Below are positions 31,770 through 40,000 of a stretch of 64,000 bases of DNA, piece after piece. The translations under genes were made by a program, and so were the position numbers. The DNA comes from JACQQW01 sp964520655. Its GTDB lineage: Bacteria; Omnitrophota; Gorgyraeia; Zapsychrales; Fredricksoniimonadaceae. Under the pieces are notes generated by a model. That model saw only the letters and a program-made list of their open reading frames with translations. It was not told where the DNA came from and did not search any database. The stretch is from positions 82,576-146,575 of the forward strand of contig CAZFNI010000006.1 of NCBI GenBank assembly GCA_964520655.1, given 5' to 3'. Within the stretch, counting starts at the first letter, position 1. Each line of letters begins with the position of its first letter.

Positions 31770-33488
31770 ATGACTACTGCTCCTGCCCCACACACATCCA
31801 AACACCATATTCTTCGAGGGATCCCTATTGTCCACGGCTTTGCCATTGGGCATCTGGTTTGCTGCCATAATGCGTTAGCCCGTGAATATCAACAGCGCGT
31901 ACTGTCTGAGGATGAGGTGGAGCATGAGATCAAGAGGATACGTGTCGCTGTCGATAAAGTCTGCGATGAGCTGGCGATGCTTAAATCCAAGGTCATCAGC
32001 CAGATCGATGCCAAACACGCCGAGATCTTTGAGGCTCACCGTCAGATCGTGACCGATGTCGAGCTGTTCCAGGAGATGGAAAAACATTTACGGACGCGTC
32101 TGCTTAATGCCGAGCGCATCGTCCAGGATGTTTTCTTAGGGTGGGAGAATAAGTTACGGGCCTCCCAGAGCGTGATGATCCATGATAAGGCCGATGACAT
32201 TGTCGATGTGGGGCGGCGTTTGCTTGAGATATTAAGCGGAGCTGTCTCTCAGGAAATGCCGGCAACGCTGCCGCCGGATTCTGTCTTGTATGCCAAATGC
32301 CTTTTGCCTTCTGATGTGGTCAAGCTGGATGTGGATAACATTAACGCCATCATTACCCAGGAAGGCACGCAGAATTCCCATTCAGCTATCCTGGCCCGCG
32401 CGTTGGATATTCCCTTTGTCGCCAATATCAATCTTCGGAGTAAATTCATTGTCCCCGGGGCGCCGGTCGTTGTCGACGGTAAGAATGGGAAGATCATTAT
32501 TGATCCCAAACCGGTAGAGGTGGAAGCTTACGCCCAGTTGATCCGTCAGCGCGATGAATACAGGGTCGATGTATTGCGATATATCAAAAACCTGCCGCTG
32601 ACGATCAAGGGGGATTTCATTAAGGTTCGGGCCAATGCCTCTTGCCTGGCGGACCTTAAGATGGCGAAAAAGTTTGGCGCGGACGGGATCGGGCTTTACC
32701 GGACAGAATTGTTCTATATGGAGCGCACAGATATCCCGACAGAGGAGGTATTTTACACCCAGCTTAGGACCGCATTAAAGCATGTCGCGCACGATGAGAT
32801 CATCATGCGCCTGCTTGATATCGGGGGGGATAAAACACTCTCGTTTTGGAATGTTGATGAGGCGCCAAACCCTGCCTTGGGGCTTAACGGCATTCGGCTG
32901 CTTCTAAAATACCCGAAGCTGCTTCAGATGCAGCTGCGGGTATTTTTGCGATTAAGCGCGGAATTCAAGATCAAGGTACTGGTGCCAATGGTGTCTTTGC
33001 CTAAAGACATGGTGGAGGTCAGGCGGTATTTGCAGGAGGAAAAGGCAAAGCTCGATCATGAAGGAGGACTATACAATGAGCATTTGGAACTGGGGGCGAT
33101 GATCGAGACCCCGGCGGCGGTATTGTCGATCGATGAGTTGATCGGTGTTTCAGATTTTTTTAATGTCGGGACCAATGATTTGGTGCAGTATATCATGGCG
33201 GCGGGACGGGGACGCGCGGATGTTGCGGACTACTACGAGGCCGGCAATCATTTGGTCCTGGATACGTTAAAGAACATTCTCCACACCTGCAGGGCTCACG
33301 GCCGGGAGTGCTGCGTGTGTGGAGAATTGGCGGGGGATTTAAATTACACCAAAGATCTGCTGGATATCGGCTTAAGGAATTTTAGCGTCCAGCCGGCGCT
33401 GATCCCGTATGTCAAAAGTAAGGTCCTGTCTTTGTCCGCCTGCGAAGCAGACCCTTCCGCAGCAAAGAAAGATAAAGTGATCGCCTGA
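31770..33488 (+). CDS. ptsI: Phosphoenolpyruvate--protein phosphotransferase (enzyme I)
   Basis: 572 residues, full EI length. It autophosphorylates from PEP and passes phosphate to HPr. The active-site His lies in QEGTQNSHSAILARALDIPF (the usual GG-T-SH replaced by GTQNSH). PEP-binding motifs: GLYRTELFYM, LLDIGGDKTLSFW, VLVPMVS, FFNVGTNDLVQYIMA, and CGELAGD. The NPALGLNGIR segment differs from the common NPxLGxRAIR. No HPr, EII or HPr kinase gene is in the window. I chose ATG 31770 after TGAGGTGG; a TTG four codons earlier is in frame. Confidence 0.92.
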   Translation: MTTAPAPHTSKHHILRGIPIVHGFAIGHLVCCHNALAREYQQRVLSEDEVEHEIKRIRVAVDKVCDELAMLKSKVISQIDAKHAEIFEAHRQIVTDVELFQEMEKHLRTRLLNAERIVQDVFLGWENKLRASQSVMIHDKADDIVDVGRRLLEILSGAVSQEMPATLPPDSVLYAKCLLPSDVVKLDVDNINAIITQEGTQNSHSAILARALDIPFVANINLRSKFIVPGAPVVVDGKNGKIIIDPKPVEVEAYAQLIRQRDEYRVDVLRYIKNLPLTIKGDFIKVRANASCLADLKMAKKFGADGIGLYRTELFYMERTDIPTEEVFYTQLRTALKHVAHDEIIMRLLDIGGDKTLSFWNVDEAPNPALGLNGIRLLLKYPKLLQMQLRVFLRLSAEFKIKVLVPMVSLPKDMVEVRRYLQEEKAKLDHEGGLYNEHLELGAMIETPAAVLSIDELIGVSDFFNVGTNDLVQYIMAAGRGRADVADYYEAGNHLVLDTLKNILHTCRAHGRECCVCGELAGDLNYTKDLLDIGLRNFSVQPALIPYVKSKVLSLSACEADPSAAKKDKVIA

Positions 33489-33495
33489 TTCCTGC

Positions 33496-33501
33496 TATAA
33501 T
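33496..33501 (+). promoter_or_regulatory. -10 box TATAAT before the small Cys protein
   Basis: Perfect TATAAT 29 bases before the small gene's ATG; no convincing -35 is seen upstream. Confidence 0.35.
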
Positions 33502-33530
33502 ATCTTTCCATTCATTGTTAAGGGGCATAT

Positions 33531-33710
33531 ATGTGGGACTGTAAACATAGAAATACCAAAGACGATTCCTGCCGCCGGAGAAAGGCCAAATGTTATCCAG
33601 GCGGGGTGGCGTGCGTATTAAAAGACAAGTTTGAATTCCCGCTGCGCAAAGAAGATGACCCCTTGCTTAAACGCAAAAAGAGCAAATCTTCAAGTTCCAA
33701 GACCCGTTGA
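33531..33710 (+). CDS. Small cysteine-containing basic protein, unknown
   Basis: 59 residues, too short for many gene finders. Four Cys lie in the first half (DC near residue 4, SC at 14, KC at 21, AC at 28), with clusters of Lys and Arg and a C-terminal tail KRKKSKSSSSKTR. The Cys spacing would fit a small zinc-binding or disulphide fold. Support for translation: ATG 33531 with AAGGGG five bases upstream, a TATAAT 29 bases before it, and an isolated gap between two longer genes. Function unknown. Confidence 0.55.
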   Translation: MWDCKHRNTKDDSCRRRKAKCYPGGVACVLKDKFEFPLRKEDDPLLKRKKSKSSSSKTR

Positions 33711-33719
33711 CCATATTGA

Positions 33720-33748
33720 TTGACGATGTCAGGTTCGGATGTTAAGAT
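33720..33748 (+). promoter_or_regulatory. Sigma70-type promoter of tRNA-Pro
   Basis: TTGACG at 33720-33725, a 17-base spacer and TAAGAT at 33743-33748, about 23 bases before the mature tRNA. Confidence 0.7.
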
Positions 33749-33770
33749 AACCCCTTATTTGCTCATTTTT

Positions 33771-33847
33771 CGGGGAGTAGCGCAGTTGGCTAGCGCGCTT
33801 CGTTCGGGACGAAGAGGTCGACGGTTCGAATCCGTCCTCTCCGACCA
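33771..33847 (+). tRNA. tRNA-Pro(CGG)
   Basis: A 77-base cloverleaf. The acceptor stem CGGGGAG pairs with CTCTCCG (one G-U), followed by ACCA, so the CCA end is encoded. The anticodon stem-loop CTTCG-TTCGGGA-CGAAG gives anticodon CGG. The T-loop region is GGTTCGAATCC. It closely matches bacterial tRNA-Pro(CGG). Confidence 0.97.
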
Positions 33848-33871
33848 TTTTGTATCAATGCAATACCCTAT

Positions 33872-35878
33872 ATGGTTCAATCCCATATTCCAAACGTCCA
33901 ACGCCGCATCAAAGAACTTGCCCGCGACATTCATGCGCATAACACGCATTATTATGTGGAGAATAAACCCGTCATCGGGGATTCTCAGTATGATGCCTTG
34001 CTTGGCGAACTGATCCAGTTAGAAGAGCAGTATCCGCAGTATAAGCTTTCAGATTCACCCACACAGCGTGTCGGCACTAAAGTCAAAGGCGACCTTCCGA
34101 CAGTGACGCATAAGGTCAGGATGATGTCGCTGGATAATACTTATTCCAAAGAAGAGCTGAAGGCCTGGGAGACCAGGGTCCAGAAAGGACTTGATGCTTC
34201 TTATCAGTTGACCGCTGAACTAAAGATCGACGGTGTCAGCTGCGCTTTGACCTATGAGAATGGGATCTTGCGTCAGGCAGCGACCCGCGGCGACGGTGAG
34301 ACGGGCGAGGATGTGACCCATAATGTCAAGACTATCCAGGATGTCCCGCTGCAGTTAAAGGGGGATTTTCCTGGGGTGCTGGAGGTTCGCGGTGAAGTTT
34401 ATATGGACAAGGCGGATTTTGCCAGGCTTAATGACAAGCGCAGTGCCAATGATGATGAACGTTTCGCTAATCCCCGCAATGCGGCCAGCGGCGCGTTGAA
34501 ACTGCTCGATAGCCGGGAAACAGCCAAGCGGCGTCTGCGGTTCTTCGTCCATTCTTTCGGGCGTATTGAAGGCGGTGTTCCTATAAAGACCCAGTGGGAT
34601 TTTTTAAAAGCATGCCGTACATTTGGACTGCCGGTCAATCCTGCGAACCAGCTGTGCGAGGATCTTCAAGAGGTGATCGCGTTCTGTGATAAGTGGCTTG
34701 AGAAACGCGAGGATGTCCCGTATGAATTCGACGGGGTAGTGGTCAAGGTCAATGACCTCTCCCAGCAGGGGATCCTGGGCGTCACTCAAAAGAGCCCCCG
34801 GTGGGCTGTGGCATATAAATTCCCGGCATATCAGGCCTCAACGCTTATTAAGGAGATTGTCGTGCAGGTCGGCCGAACCGGAGTCTTGACGCCCGTGGCT
34901 CTTCTTGAGCCTGTCGCTTGTGCGGGGGTTATGATATCCCGCGCGACATTGCATAATTTTGATGAGATCAAGCGCCTTCATGTGAATGCGGGCGACTGGG
35001 TCCTTGTGGAGCGTGCCGGGGATGTGATCCCAAAGATCGTCAGCGTAGTTAAGAAAGATCCCCGGTCGAAAGAGTTTAAGCCGCCGAAAGAATGCCCATC
35101 GTGCCGGGGGAAGATCCATAAAGATGATACCAAAGAGGTGGCTTACCGCTGCGTCAATCCTGATTGTCCGGCGAAAGTCAAACGGGCGCTGGTGCATTTT
35201 GCTTCTCGAGGAGCGCTTGATATTGAAGGTTTGGGTGAGTCGGTGGTGGAGCAGATCTATGCCAGGGGGCTGGTCAAAGACACGGCGGATATTTACCGCT
35301 TAACTAAGGATAGTCTGTTAGGGTTGGAATTGTTCGCGCAGAAAAAAGCTGACAATTTGCTGGCAGCCATCGAGGCCAGTAAGACCAAACCATTGTCTAA
35401 GTTTATTTTTGCCTTGGGCATTGAGAATGTTGGTGCTAAGGCTGCATCGACGCTGGCGCAGCGGTTTGGATCTCTGGCCGCATTGATGCAGGCGGATGCT
35501 CTCGTGCTAGAAAGAGTTGCGGATGTCGGGCCGGTGACCGCGCAAAGCATTGTCGATTATTTTAAGGATGAGAAGATCAAGGAATTGATCAGAAAGTTTA
35601 CGGCATCCGGCGTTGGCACGGCCGTTGAGGAGGCTCCAGGAGGGTCTGGAAAATTTACTGGTAAAACCTTTGTTTTTACAGGAGAATTAGACGGGATGAC
35701 GCGTGACGAAGCAGCGAGGCTTGTACAGGAACATTCTGGCAATGTGTCCGGCACGGTCAGCCGTAATGTTGATTATGTTGTGGCGGGCCTTAAAGCGGGG
35801 AGCAAATTAAAAAAAGCACAGGATTTAGGGATCAAAGTTCTTAATAACACAGAATTTAAGGAGTTATTGTATGGTTAA
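33872..35878 (+). CDS. ligA: NAD-dependent DNA ligase
   Basis: 668 residues, normal LigA length. It seals nicks in replication and repair. Domain Ia (NAD binding; DSQYDALLGEL-type start) is followed by the adenylation domain with the catalytic lysine in AELKIDGVSCAL (about residue 115). An OB fold, a four-Cys zinc finger (CPSCRGKIH, then CVNPDC; about 410-432), helix-hairpin-helix repeats (FALGIENVGAKAAS) and a C-terminal BRCT domain (TGKTFVFTGELDGMTRDEA) complete it. Start ATG 33872 has a weak ribosome-binding site 24 bases after tRNA-Pro. The 3' end overlaps the lipoprotein gene by eight bases. Confidence 0.97.
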   Translation: MVQSHIPNVQRRIKELARDIHAHNTHYYVENKPVIGDSQYDALLGELIQLEEQYPQYKLSDSPTQRVGTKVKGDLPTVTHKVRMMSLDNTYSKEELKAWETRVQKGLDASYQLTAELKIDGVSCALTYENGILRQAATRGDGETGEDVTHNVKTIQDVPLQLKGDFPGVLEVRGEVYMDKADFARLNDKRSANDDERFANPRNAASGALKLLDSRETAKRRLRFFVHSFGRIEGGVPIKTQWDFLKACRTFGLPVNPANQLCEDLQEVIAFCDKWLEKREDVPYEFDGVVVKVNDLSQQGILGVTQKSPRWAVAYKFPAYQASTLIKEIVVQVGRTGVLTPVALLEPVACAGVMISRATLHNFDEIKRLHVNAGDWVLVERAGDVIPKIVSVVKKDPRSKEFKPPKECPSCRGKIHKDDTKEVAYRCVNPDCPAKVKRALVHFASRGALDIEGLGESVVEQIYARGLVKDTADIYRLTKDSLLGLELFAQKKADNLLAAIEASKTKPLSKFIFALGIENVGAKAASTLAQRFGSLAALMQADALVLERVADVGPVTAQSIVDYFKDEKIKELIRKFTASGVGTAVEEAPGGSGKFTGKTFVFTGELDGMTRDEAARLVQEHSGNVSGTVSRNVDYVVAGLKAGSKLKKAQDLGIKVLNNTEFKELLYG

Positions 35879-36410
35879 TTGGATCCGCGGACGTCATGTG
35901 TCCGTGACATTGGTTTTGCTTACGGCACTGTGCCTGACATGCAGTTCATGTGAAACCTTGCAGAAGAAATTCAAGCGGCAGAAAAAGGCGGCCCAGAGTG
36001 AGAGTACGGATTTTGTACCAGTCTTGGAGCCCCAGGATTACCCTGCGCCGGAATATAATGCCGTGGAAACATATAAGGAGAATTACGCCATGGTGAAGGT
36101 TTGGTATAAGGACCTTCAGAGCGCTCTGGTCGAGAGGGATGATTCTGACGGCAGGGTCAAGTATGCGCTCTCTCAGATCAACAGCCGTTTGTCGTTGATG
36201 TCTGATCTGCTTTTAGCGGAGAAAAAACCGACAGTCGAAAAATTGAGAGGTTTGCTTAAGAATTATACGCAGGCCCTTAAAACGCCCCGAGCGACACGTA
36301 ATCGGGCGTTGCTGCAAAGTGATCTGCGGGAATTTGACCGTATGCTGCGCCGTGATCTGCGCATTGATGTCGTCAAAAAGGATTTAGTCACCCTTGAAGA
36401 GCATCATTGA
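35871..36410 (+). CDS. Putative lipoprotein, unknown
   Basis: 179 residues. The hydrophobic N-terminus (VSVTLVLLTALCLTCSSC) contains two candidate lipobox cysteines, the more likely being the one in TCSSCETL (about residue 27). The mature part is charged and helical, beginning with QKKFKRQKKAAQ. No family is recognised. It is co-translated with ligA (8-base overlap) and overlaps the Xer recombinase start by 17 bases, so it belongs to the ligA-xer operon. Confidence 0.6.
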   Translation: MVNWIRGRHVSVTLVLLTALCLTCSSCETLQKKFKRQKKAAQSESTDFVPVLEPQDYPAPEYNAVETYKENYAMVKVWYKDLQSALVERDDSDGRVKYALSQINSRLSLMSDLLLAEKKPTVEKLRGLLKNYTQALKTPRATRNRALLQSDLREFDRMLRRDLRIDVVKKDLVTLEEHH

Positions 36411-37284
36411 GGAATTTATCACATACATCAGTGTTGAGCGCGGACTGGCGAAAAATACGCTGCTGGCATACCGCCGGGACCTGAATAAATATGCCACGGT
36501 TCTCCATAAAGCGGGGGTTGCATTGCCTGAAGGTATTAGGCGGGAGCATATCAGCGGGTACATGTTCGCATTGAAAAAAGAAGGATTAACGACGGCCAGT
36601 ATTTGTCGGAATCTGGCGGCGATCAAGATGTTCCATCGTTTTTTGGTTCGGGAGAATTTATCCAAGGAAGACCCGACAACTCTGGTGGAAACACCCCGGC
36701 AGTGGAAAAAGGTGCCGGAGGTGCTGACGCAAAGGGAAGTGGATGCGCTGTTGCTTGTCATTGCCAATGCCCAGGGGCCCCAGGCCAAGCGTGATCTGGC
36801 CATTATGGAATTGCTTTACGCGTCGGGGTTGAGAGTTTCTGAGATCGTGGACCTAAAGATCGGAAGCGTTGAGCCCCAGGTTGGATTTGTCCGGGCGGTC
36901 GGCAAAGGCAGTAAAGAACGCATTATTCCTGTCGGCGCGAAAGCTCTGGAGACTCTGATGGTATATTTACAGAAAGCCCGGCCGAAATTGGTCAAAGGCA
37001 AAGAAAGTGATGCCTTATTCGTCAGCCGATTGGGCAAGAAGTTAAGCCGGGTCAGCGTCTGGAATATGATCAAATCATACGCAAGGCTTTGCGGGATCAA
37101 AAAGAACATTAAACCCCACACGCTGCGTCATACATTCGCGACGCATCTGCTGGAGCACGGGGCGGATCTGCGCAGCGTCCAGGAAATGCTGGGGCATGCG
37201 GATATATCGACGACCCAGATCTATACCCATGTGGATAAAGAACGTTTAAAGAGCGTGCATAAGGAATTTCATCCCAGGTCATGA
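36394..37284 (+). CDS. xerD: Tyrosine recombinase XerC/XerD
   Basis: 296 residues, XerCD length. It resolves chromosome dimers at dif, normally with FtsK (also in this window). The N-terminal SAM-like core-binding domain (IEEFITYISVERGLAKNTLL) precedes the catalytic domain with all active-site residues: Arg in LLYASGLRVSEIVDL, Lys in VGKGSKERIIPV, HTLRHTFATHLL (His-x2-Arg), GHADISTTQIYTHV (His and the nucleophile Tyr). The start is TTG 36394. Assignment to XerD rather than XerC is tentative. It overlaps the next gene (ATGA). Confidence 0.92.
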   Translation: MKSIIEEFITYISVERGLAKNTLLAYRRDLNKYATVLHKAGVALPEGIRREHISGYMFALKKEGLTTASICRNLAAIKMFHRFLVRENLSKEDPTTLVETPRQWKKVPEVLTQREVDALLLVIANAQGPQAKRDLAIMELLYASGLRVSEIVDLKIGSVEPQVGFVRAVGKGSKERIIPVGAKALETLMVYLQKARPKLVKGKESDALFVSRLGKKLSRVSVWNMIKSYARLCGIKKNIKPHTLRHTFATHLLEHGADLRSVQEMLGHADISTTQIYTHVDKERLKSVHKEFHPRS

Positions 37285-37988
37285 AGAACATATTGTCTCA
37301 TATCGATGATGATTCTCTCGAGCTGCTGCGCGCCGCAGGGACGATCGCGCAGGAAAAGCGGATGGGGGCGTATTTAGTCGGCGGGCCGGTCAGGGATATT
37401 CTGCTTAAAGCTCCTCTGGTTGATATCGATATCGTTGTGGAAGGTAAAGGCATGGAAGTCGCCCGATCGTTTGCGGTCGCGTTTGGAGGTAAGGTCGTTG
37501 TCTATCCGGCGTTTAAGACAGCCACGGTGACATTGCCCGGCGGACGTCAGGTCGATTTTGCCACGTGCCGCAAAGAGCGCTATGTGCGTCCGGGCGCTTT
37601 CCCCAAAGTTGCTCCGGCAAAGATCGAGGAAGATCTGAAAAGGCGTGACTTTACTGTCAATGCTGTCGCGGTCGCTGTCGATCCGGCACATTGGGGGACC
37701 ATGATCGATCCTTTTGGCGGGGTCAAGGACATCGGATCCAAAAAGATCCGCGTGCTGCATGAAAAAAGTTTTATCGATGATCCCACGCGGATGCTGCGAG
37801 CAGTTCGTTTTAAAGAACGTTTTGGTTTTGAGATGGAAAAGAAAACAATGCGGCTGCTTAAAGAAGCGGTTGCCGGCGGTGCGATCAAGACCATCACAGC
37901 ACAACGTTATAAAAAAGAGCATGATAAGATCTTAAAAGAACCCAGGTCTTTGGCGATGTTAGCGTGTTTGAGAACCTGGGGCATTTAA
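37281..37988 (+). CDS. tRNA nucleotidyltransferase/poly(A) polymerase-like protein, head domain only
   Basis: 235 residues. A class II nucleotidyltransferase head: AYLVGGPVRDILL (about 31) and the metal-binding DIDIVVEGKG, then VDFATCRKERY, LKRRDFTVNAVAV, DPFGGVKDI, then the neck with DDPTRMLRAVRFKERFGFEM. CCA-adding enzymes and poly(A) polymerases usually continue for 150-250 residues through body and tail; here the frame stops soon after KEHDKILKEP. I see no continuing segment in another frame, so this is a short form rather than an obvious frameshift. It is coupled to xer (ATGA). Confidence 0.8.
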   Translation: MKNILSHIDDDSLELLRAAGTIAQEKRMGAYLVGGPVRDILLKAPLVDIDIVVEGKGMEVARSFAVAFGGKVVVYPAFKTATVTLPGGRQVDFATCRKERYVRPGAFPKVAPAKIEEDLKRRDFTVNAVAVAVDPAHWGTMIDPFGGVKDIGSKKIRVLHEKSFIDDPTRMLRAVRFKERFGFEMEKKTMRLLKEAVAGGAIKTITAQRYKKEHDKILKEPRSLAMLACLRTWGI

Positions 37989-38005
37989 TCAATAAGGATG
38001 GGATT

Positions 38006-38368
38006 ATGTCACGCATAGAAAAAGTCAATGAAATGATCAAGCGGGAGATCGGCGAGTTGTTGCTTTTCGGGGAGGTCCGCGACCCCAGGATCAAATTTGT
38101 TACCATCCTTAATGCGGATGTCAGTAAAGACCTTCAGCATGCACGGGTGCGTTTCAGCATATTGTCGGATGACAAGAAAGTGATCGAGGAAACGACAAAG
38201 GCGCTTAACCACATGAGCGGTTATATCCGCAAGCTCATCGGATCCAAGATCGACCTACGCTATACGCCGCAGATCCAGTTCATTTATGACAAAGGGGTCG
38301 CGCATGCGGCCTTGATCGACTCAAAGATCGAGGAGATCAAAAAGCTTAAGGAGCAGGAACATGGATGA
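38006..38368 (+). CDS. rbfA: 30S ribosome-binding factor A
   Basis: 120 residues, single KH-like domain. It matures the 17S/16S rRNA 5' end in small-subunit assembly. Phrases: SRIEKVNEMIKREIGELLL, DPRIKFVTILNADVSKDLQH-type core, and DLRYTPQIQFIYDKG. I chose ATG 38006 (MSRIEKV) with AAGGA upstream. It overlaps nrnA by eight bases. The order rbfA-nrnA-truB-ribF is the conserved bacterial one. Confidence 0.95.
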   Translation: MSRIEKVNEMIKREIGELLLFGEVRDPRIKFVTILNADVSKDLQHARVRFSILSDDKKVIEETTKALNHMSGYIRKLIGSKIDLRYTPQIQFIYDKGVAHAALIDSKIEEIKKLKEQEHG

Positions 38369-39323
38369 GCGTAAAGCGATCCTGGAGGTGATCAAGCGCC
38401 ATAAGCATTTTTTGGTGACCACGCATCACAATCCCGACGCGGATGCCGCGGCTTCGGCATTGTGTGTGGCTATGATGCTCAAGGCCATGGGAAAAACCGT
38501 GCGGGTGGTCAATGAGGATGATCTGCCTGGCTGGTTGGAATTCTTGCCCCAGGCTAAATTGTTCAAGAAGGCATCCAAGGTCAAAGCCTTCGATTATGAT
38601 GCGGCCATCATGCTCGACTGCGGGGACTTTGAACGCATCGGCGGGGTGAAGAATTTATTGATCGCTGGTAAGCCGATCATCAACATCGATCACCATCAGA
38701 CCAATACACGGTTTGGATCTCTCAACTGGGTAGTCCCGAAAGCTTCATCGACGTGTGAAATGCTCTATGATCTTTTAGTGGCCTCTAAGTTAGGGTTTAA
38801 CAGGCAGCTGGCCACACTGCTCTATGCGGGGATCATGACGGATACGGGCTCATTTAAGTATGATAATGTCACTCCCAAGGTCCATGCCATCGTATCTGAC
38901 CTGATGCGCTTTAACATCAATGCCCAGGAGATGCACGAGAAGCTCTATGTGGGGATGCCGGTTGCGGACATGAGATTATTCGCGAAAGTGATCCATGATG
39001 CCGAGCTTTTTTGCCAGAACAAGGTTTTTTGCGTGAGTTTGTCCTTTGCTTCATCGCAAACTTTTTCTAAGTCGTTTGACCTTAAAGAAAAGCTATTCGG
39101 GTTCTTAAGATCGGTCGAAGGGGTCGAGGTGGTGGTGATCTTAACGCAGATCAACGCCCAGGAAGTGCGTATAAATTTCCGCAGTCAGGGGCAGGTCAAT
39201 GTGGCCAAATTAGCACAACGTTTTCATGGCGGAGGTCATCCCAGGGCAGCGGGCGGGAAAATGACCGGGACGCTCGATCACGTGAAAAAACTGGTATTAA
39301 CCGCGATCAAAAAGGTCTTATGA
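38361..39323 (+). CDS. nrnA: Oligoribonuclease/pAp phosphatase, DHH family
   Basis: 320 residues. It degrades nano-RNAs and 3'-phosphoadenosine-5'-phosphate. DHH motifs: VTTHHNPDADAAASALCVA (motif I), IMLDCGDFERIG (II), NIDHHQTNTRFGSLNWV (III; Asp-His-His), GIMTDTGSFKYDN (IV). The C-terminal DHHA1 domain has FHGGGHPRAAGGKM. It starts inside rbfA and overlaps truB (ATGA), part of one translation-coupled block. Confidence 0.95.
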   Translation: MDERKAILEVIKRHKHFLVTTHHNPDADAAASALCVAMMLKAMGKTVRVVNEDDLPGWLEFLPQAKLFKKASKVKAFDYDAAIMLDCGDFERIGGVKNLLIAGKPIINIDHHQTNTRFGSLNWVVPKASSTCEMLYDLLVASKLGFNRQLATLLYAGIMTDTGSFKYDNVTPKVHAIVSDLMRFNINAQEMHEKLYVGMPVADMRLFAKVIHDAELFCQNKVFCVSLSFASSQTFSKSFDLKEKLFGFLRSVEGVEVVVILTQINAQEVRINFRSQGQVNVAKLAQRFHGGGHPRAAGGKMTGTLDHVKKLVLTAIKKVL

Positions 39324-40000
39324 GAACATTAACGGAAAAGCAGGGTGTATTGATCATCAATAAACCAGCGGGCAAAACCTCGCATGATGTGGTGGCCATG
39401 GTGCGCCGTATCTTAGGCCAGCGCCGCGTTGGTCACGCGGGGACACTGGATCCTTTAGCAACGGGTGTGCTGGTCGTTCTGGCGGGAAAGTCGACCAAGA
39501 TGTTCGATAAATTCGTGGCCTATGATAAGGGTTACCGTGCGACACTAAAGCTGGGGCTTAAAACAACGTCGGCGGATACGATGGGAGAAACGATCGAACA
39601 GAAGTCGTTCGCTCATGTGACAAGGATGGATGTGGAAAAAGCTTTTGCTAAATTCACTGGAGAGATCGAGCAATTGCCGCCCATGGTCTCGGCGGTGCGC
39701 CATAAAGGCGAACGGTTATATAAGATCGCCAGGACCGGTCAGCAGGTGGAGCGTACTGTGCGCAATGTGCGCATCGACGAGTTGACCATCTTGCGTTTTG
39801 AGCCCCCTGAGGTGGAATTCTACATGGCTTGTTCGAAAGGTACCTATGTTCGTCAGTTGGCAGACGATGTGGGTGACCTGTTAGGCTGCGGCGCATGCAT
39901 ATGCCAGATCGAGCGTACCAAGGTTGGTCCATTTGAGATCACCCAGGCGAAGAATATTGAGGATGTCAATGAAAGTCATCTTATTGACTTCAAAGGTTAA
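39320..40000 (+). CDS. truB: tRNA pseudouridine(55) synthase
   Basis: 226 residues. It makes pseudouridine 55 in the T-loop of tRNAs. The N-terminal signature GVLIINKPAGKTSHDVV, the catalytic Asp in RRVGHAGTLDPLATGVL, YDKGYRATLKLGLKT, and QLPPMVSAVRHKGERLYKIA are clear, with KGTYVRQLADDVG. It is short because the C-terminal PUA-like domain of E. coli TruB (about 314 residues) is missing or minimal. It overlaps ribF by 32 bases. Confidence 0.95.
   Translation: MRTLTEKQGVLIINKPAGKTSHDVVAMVRRILGQRRVGHAGTLDPLATGVLVVLAGKSTKMFDKFVAYDKGYRATLKLGLKTTSADTMGETIEQKSFAHVTRMDVEKAFAKFTGEIEQLPPMVSAVRHKGERLYKIARTGQQVERTVRNVRIDELTILRFEPPEVEFYMACSKGTYVRQLADDVGDLLGCGACICQIERTKVGPFEITQAKNIEDVNESHLIDFKG

Noticed and set aside
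36394..37284. Phage or integron integrase
   Set aside because: Length, motifs and housekeeping neighbours fit chromosomal XerC/D; no att sites or phage genes nearby.
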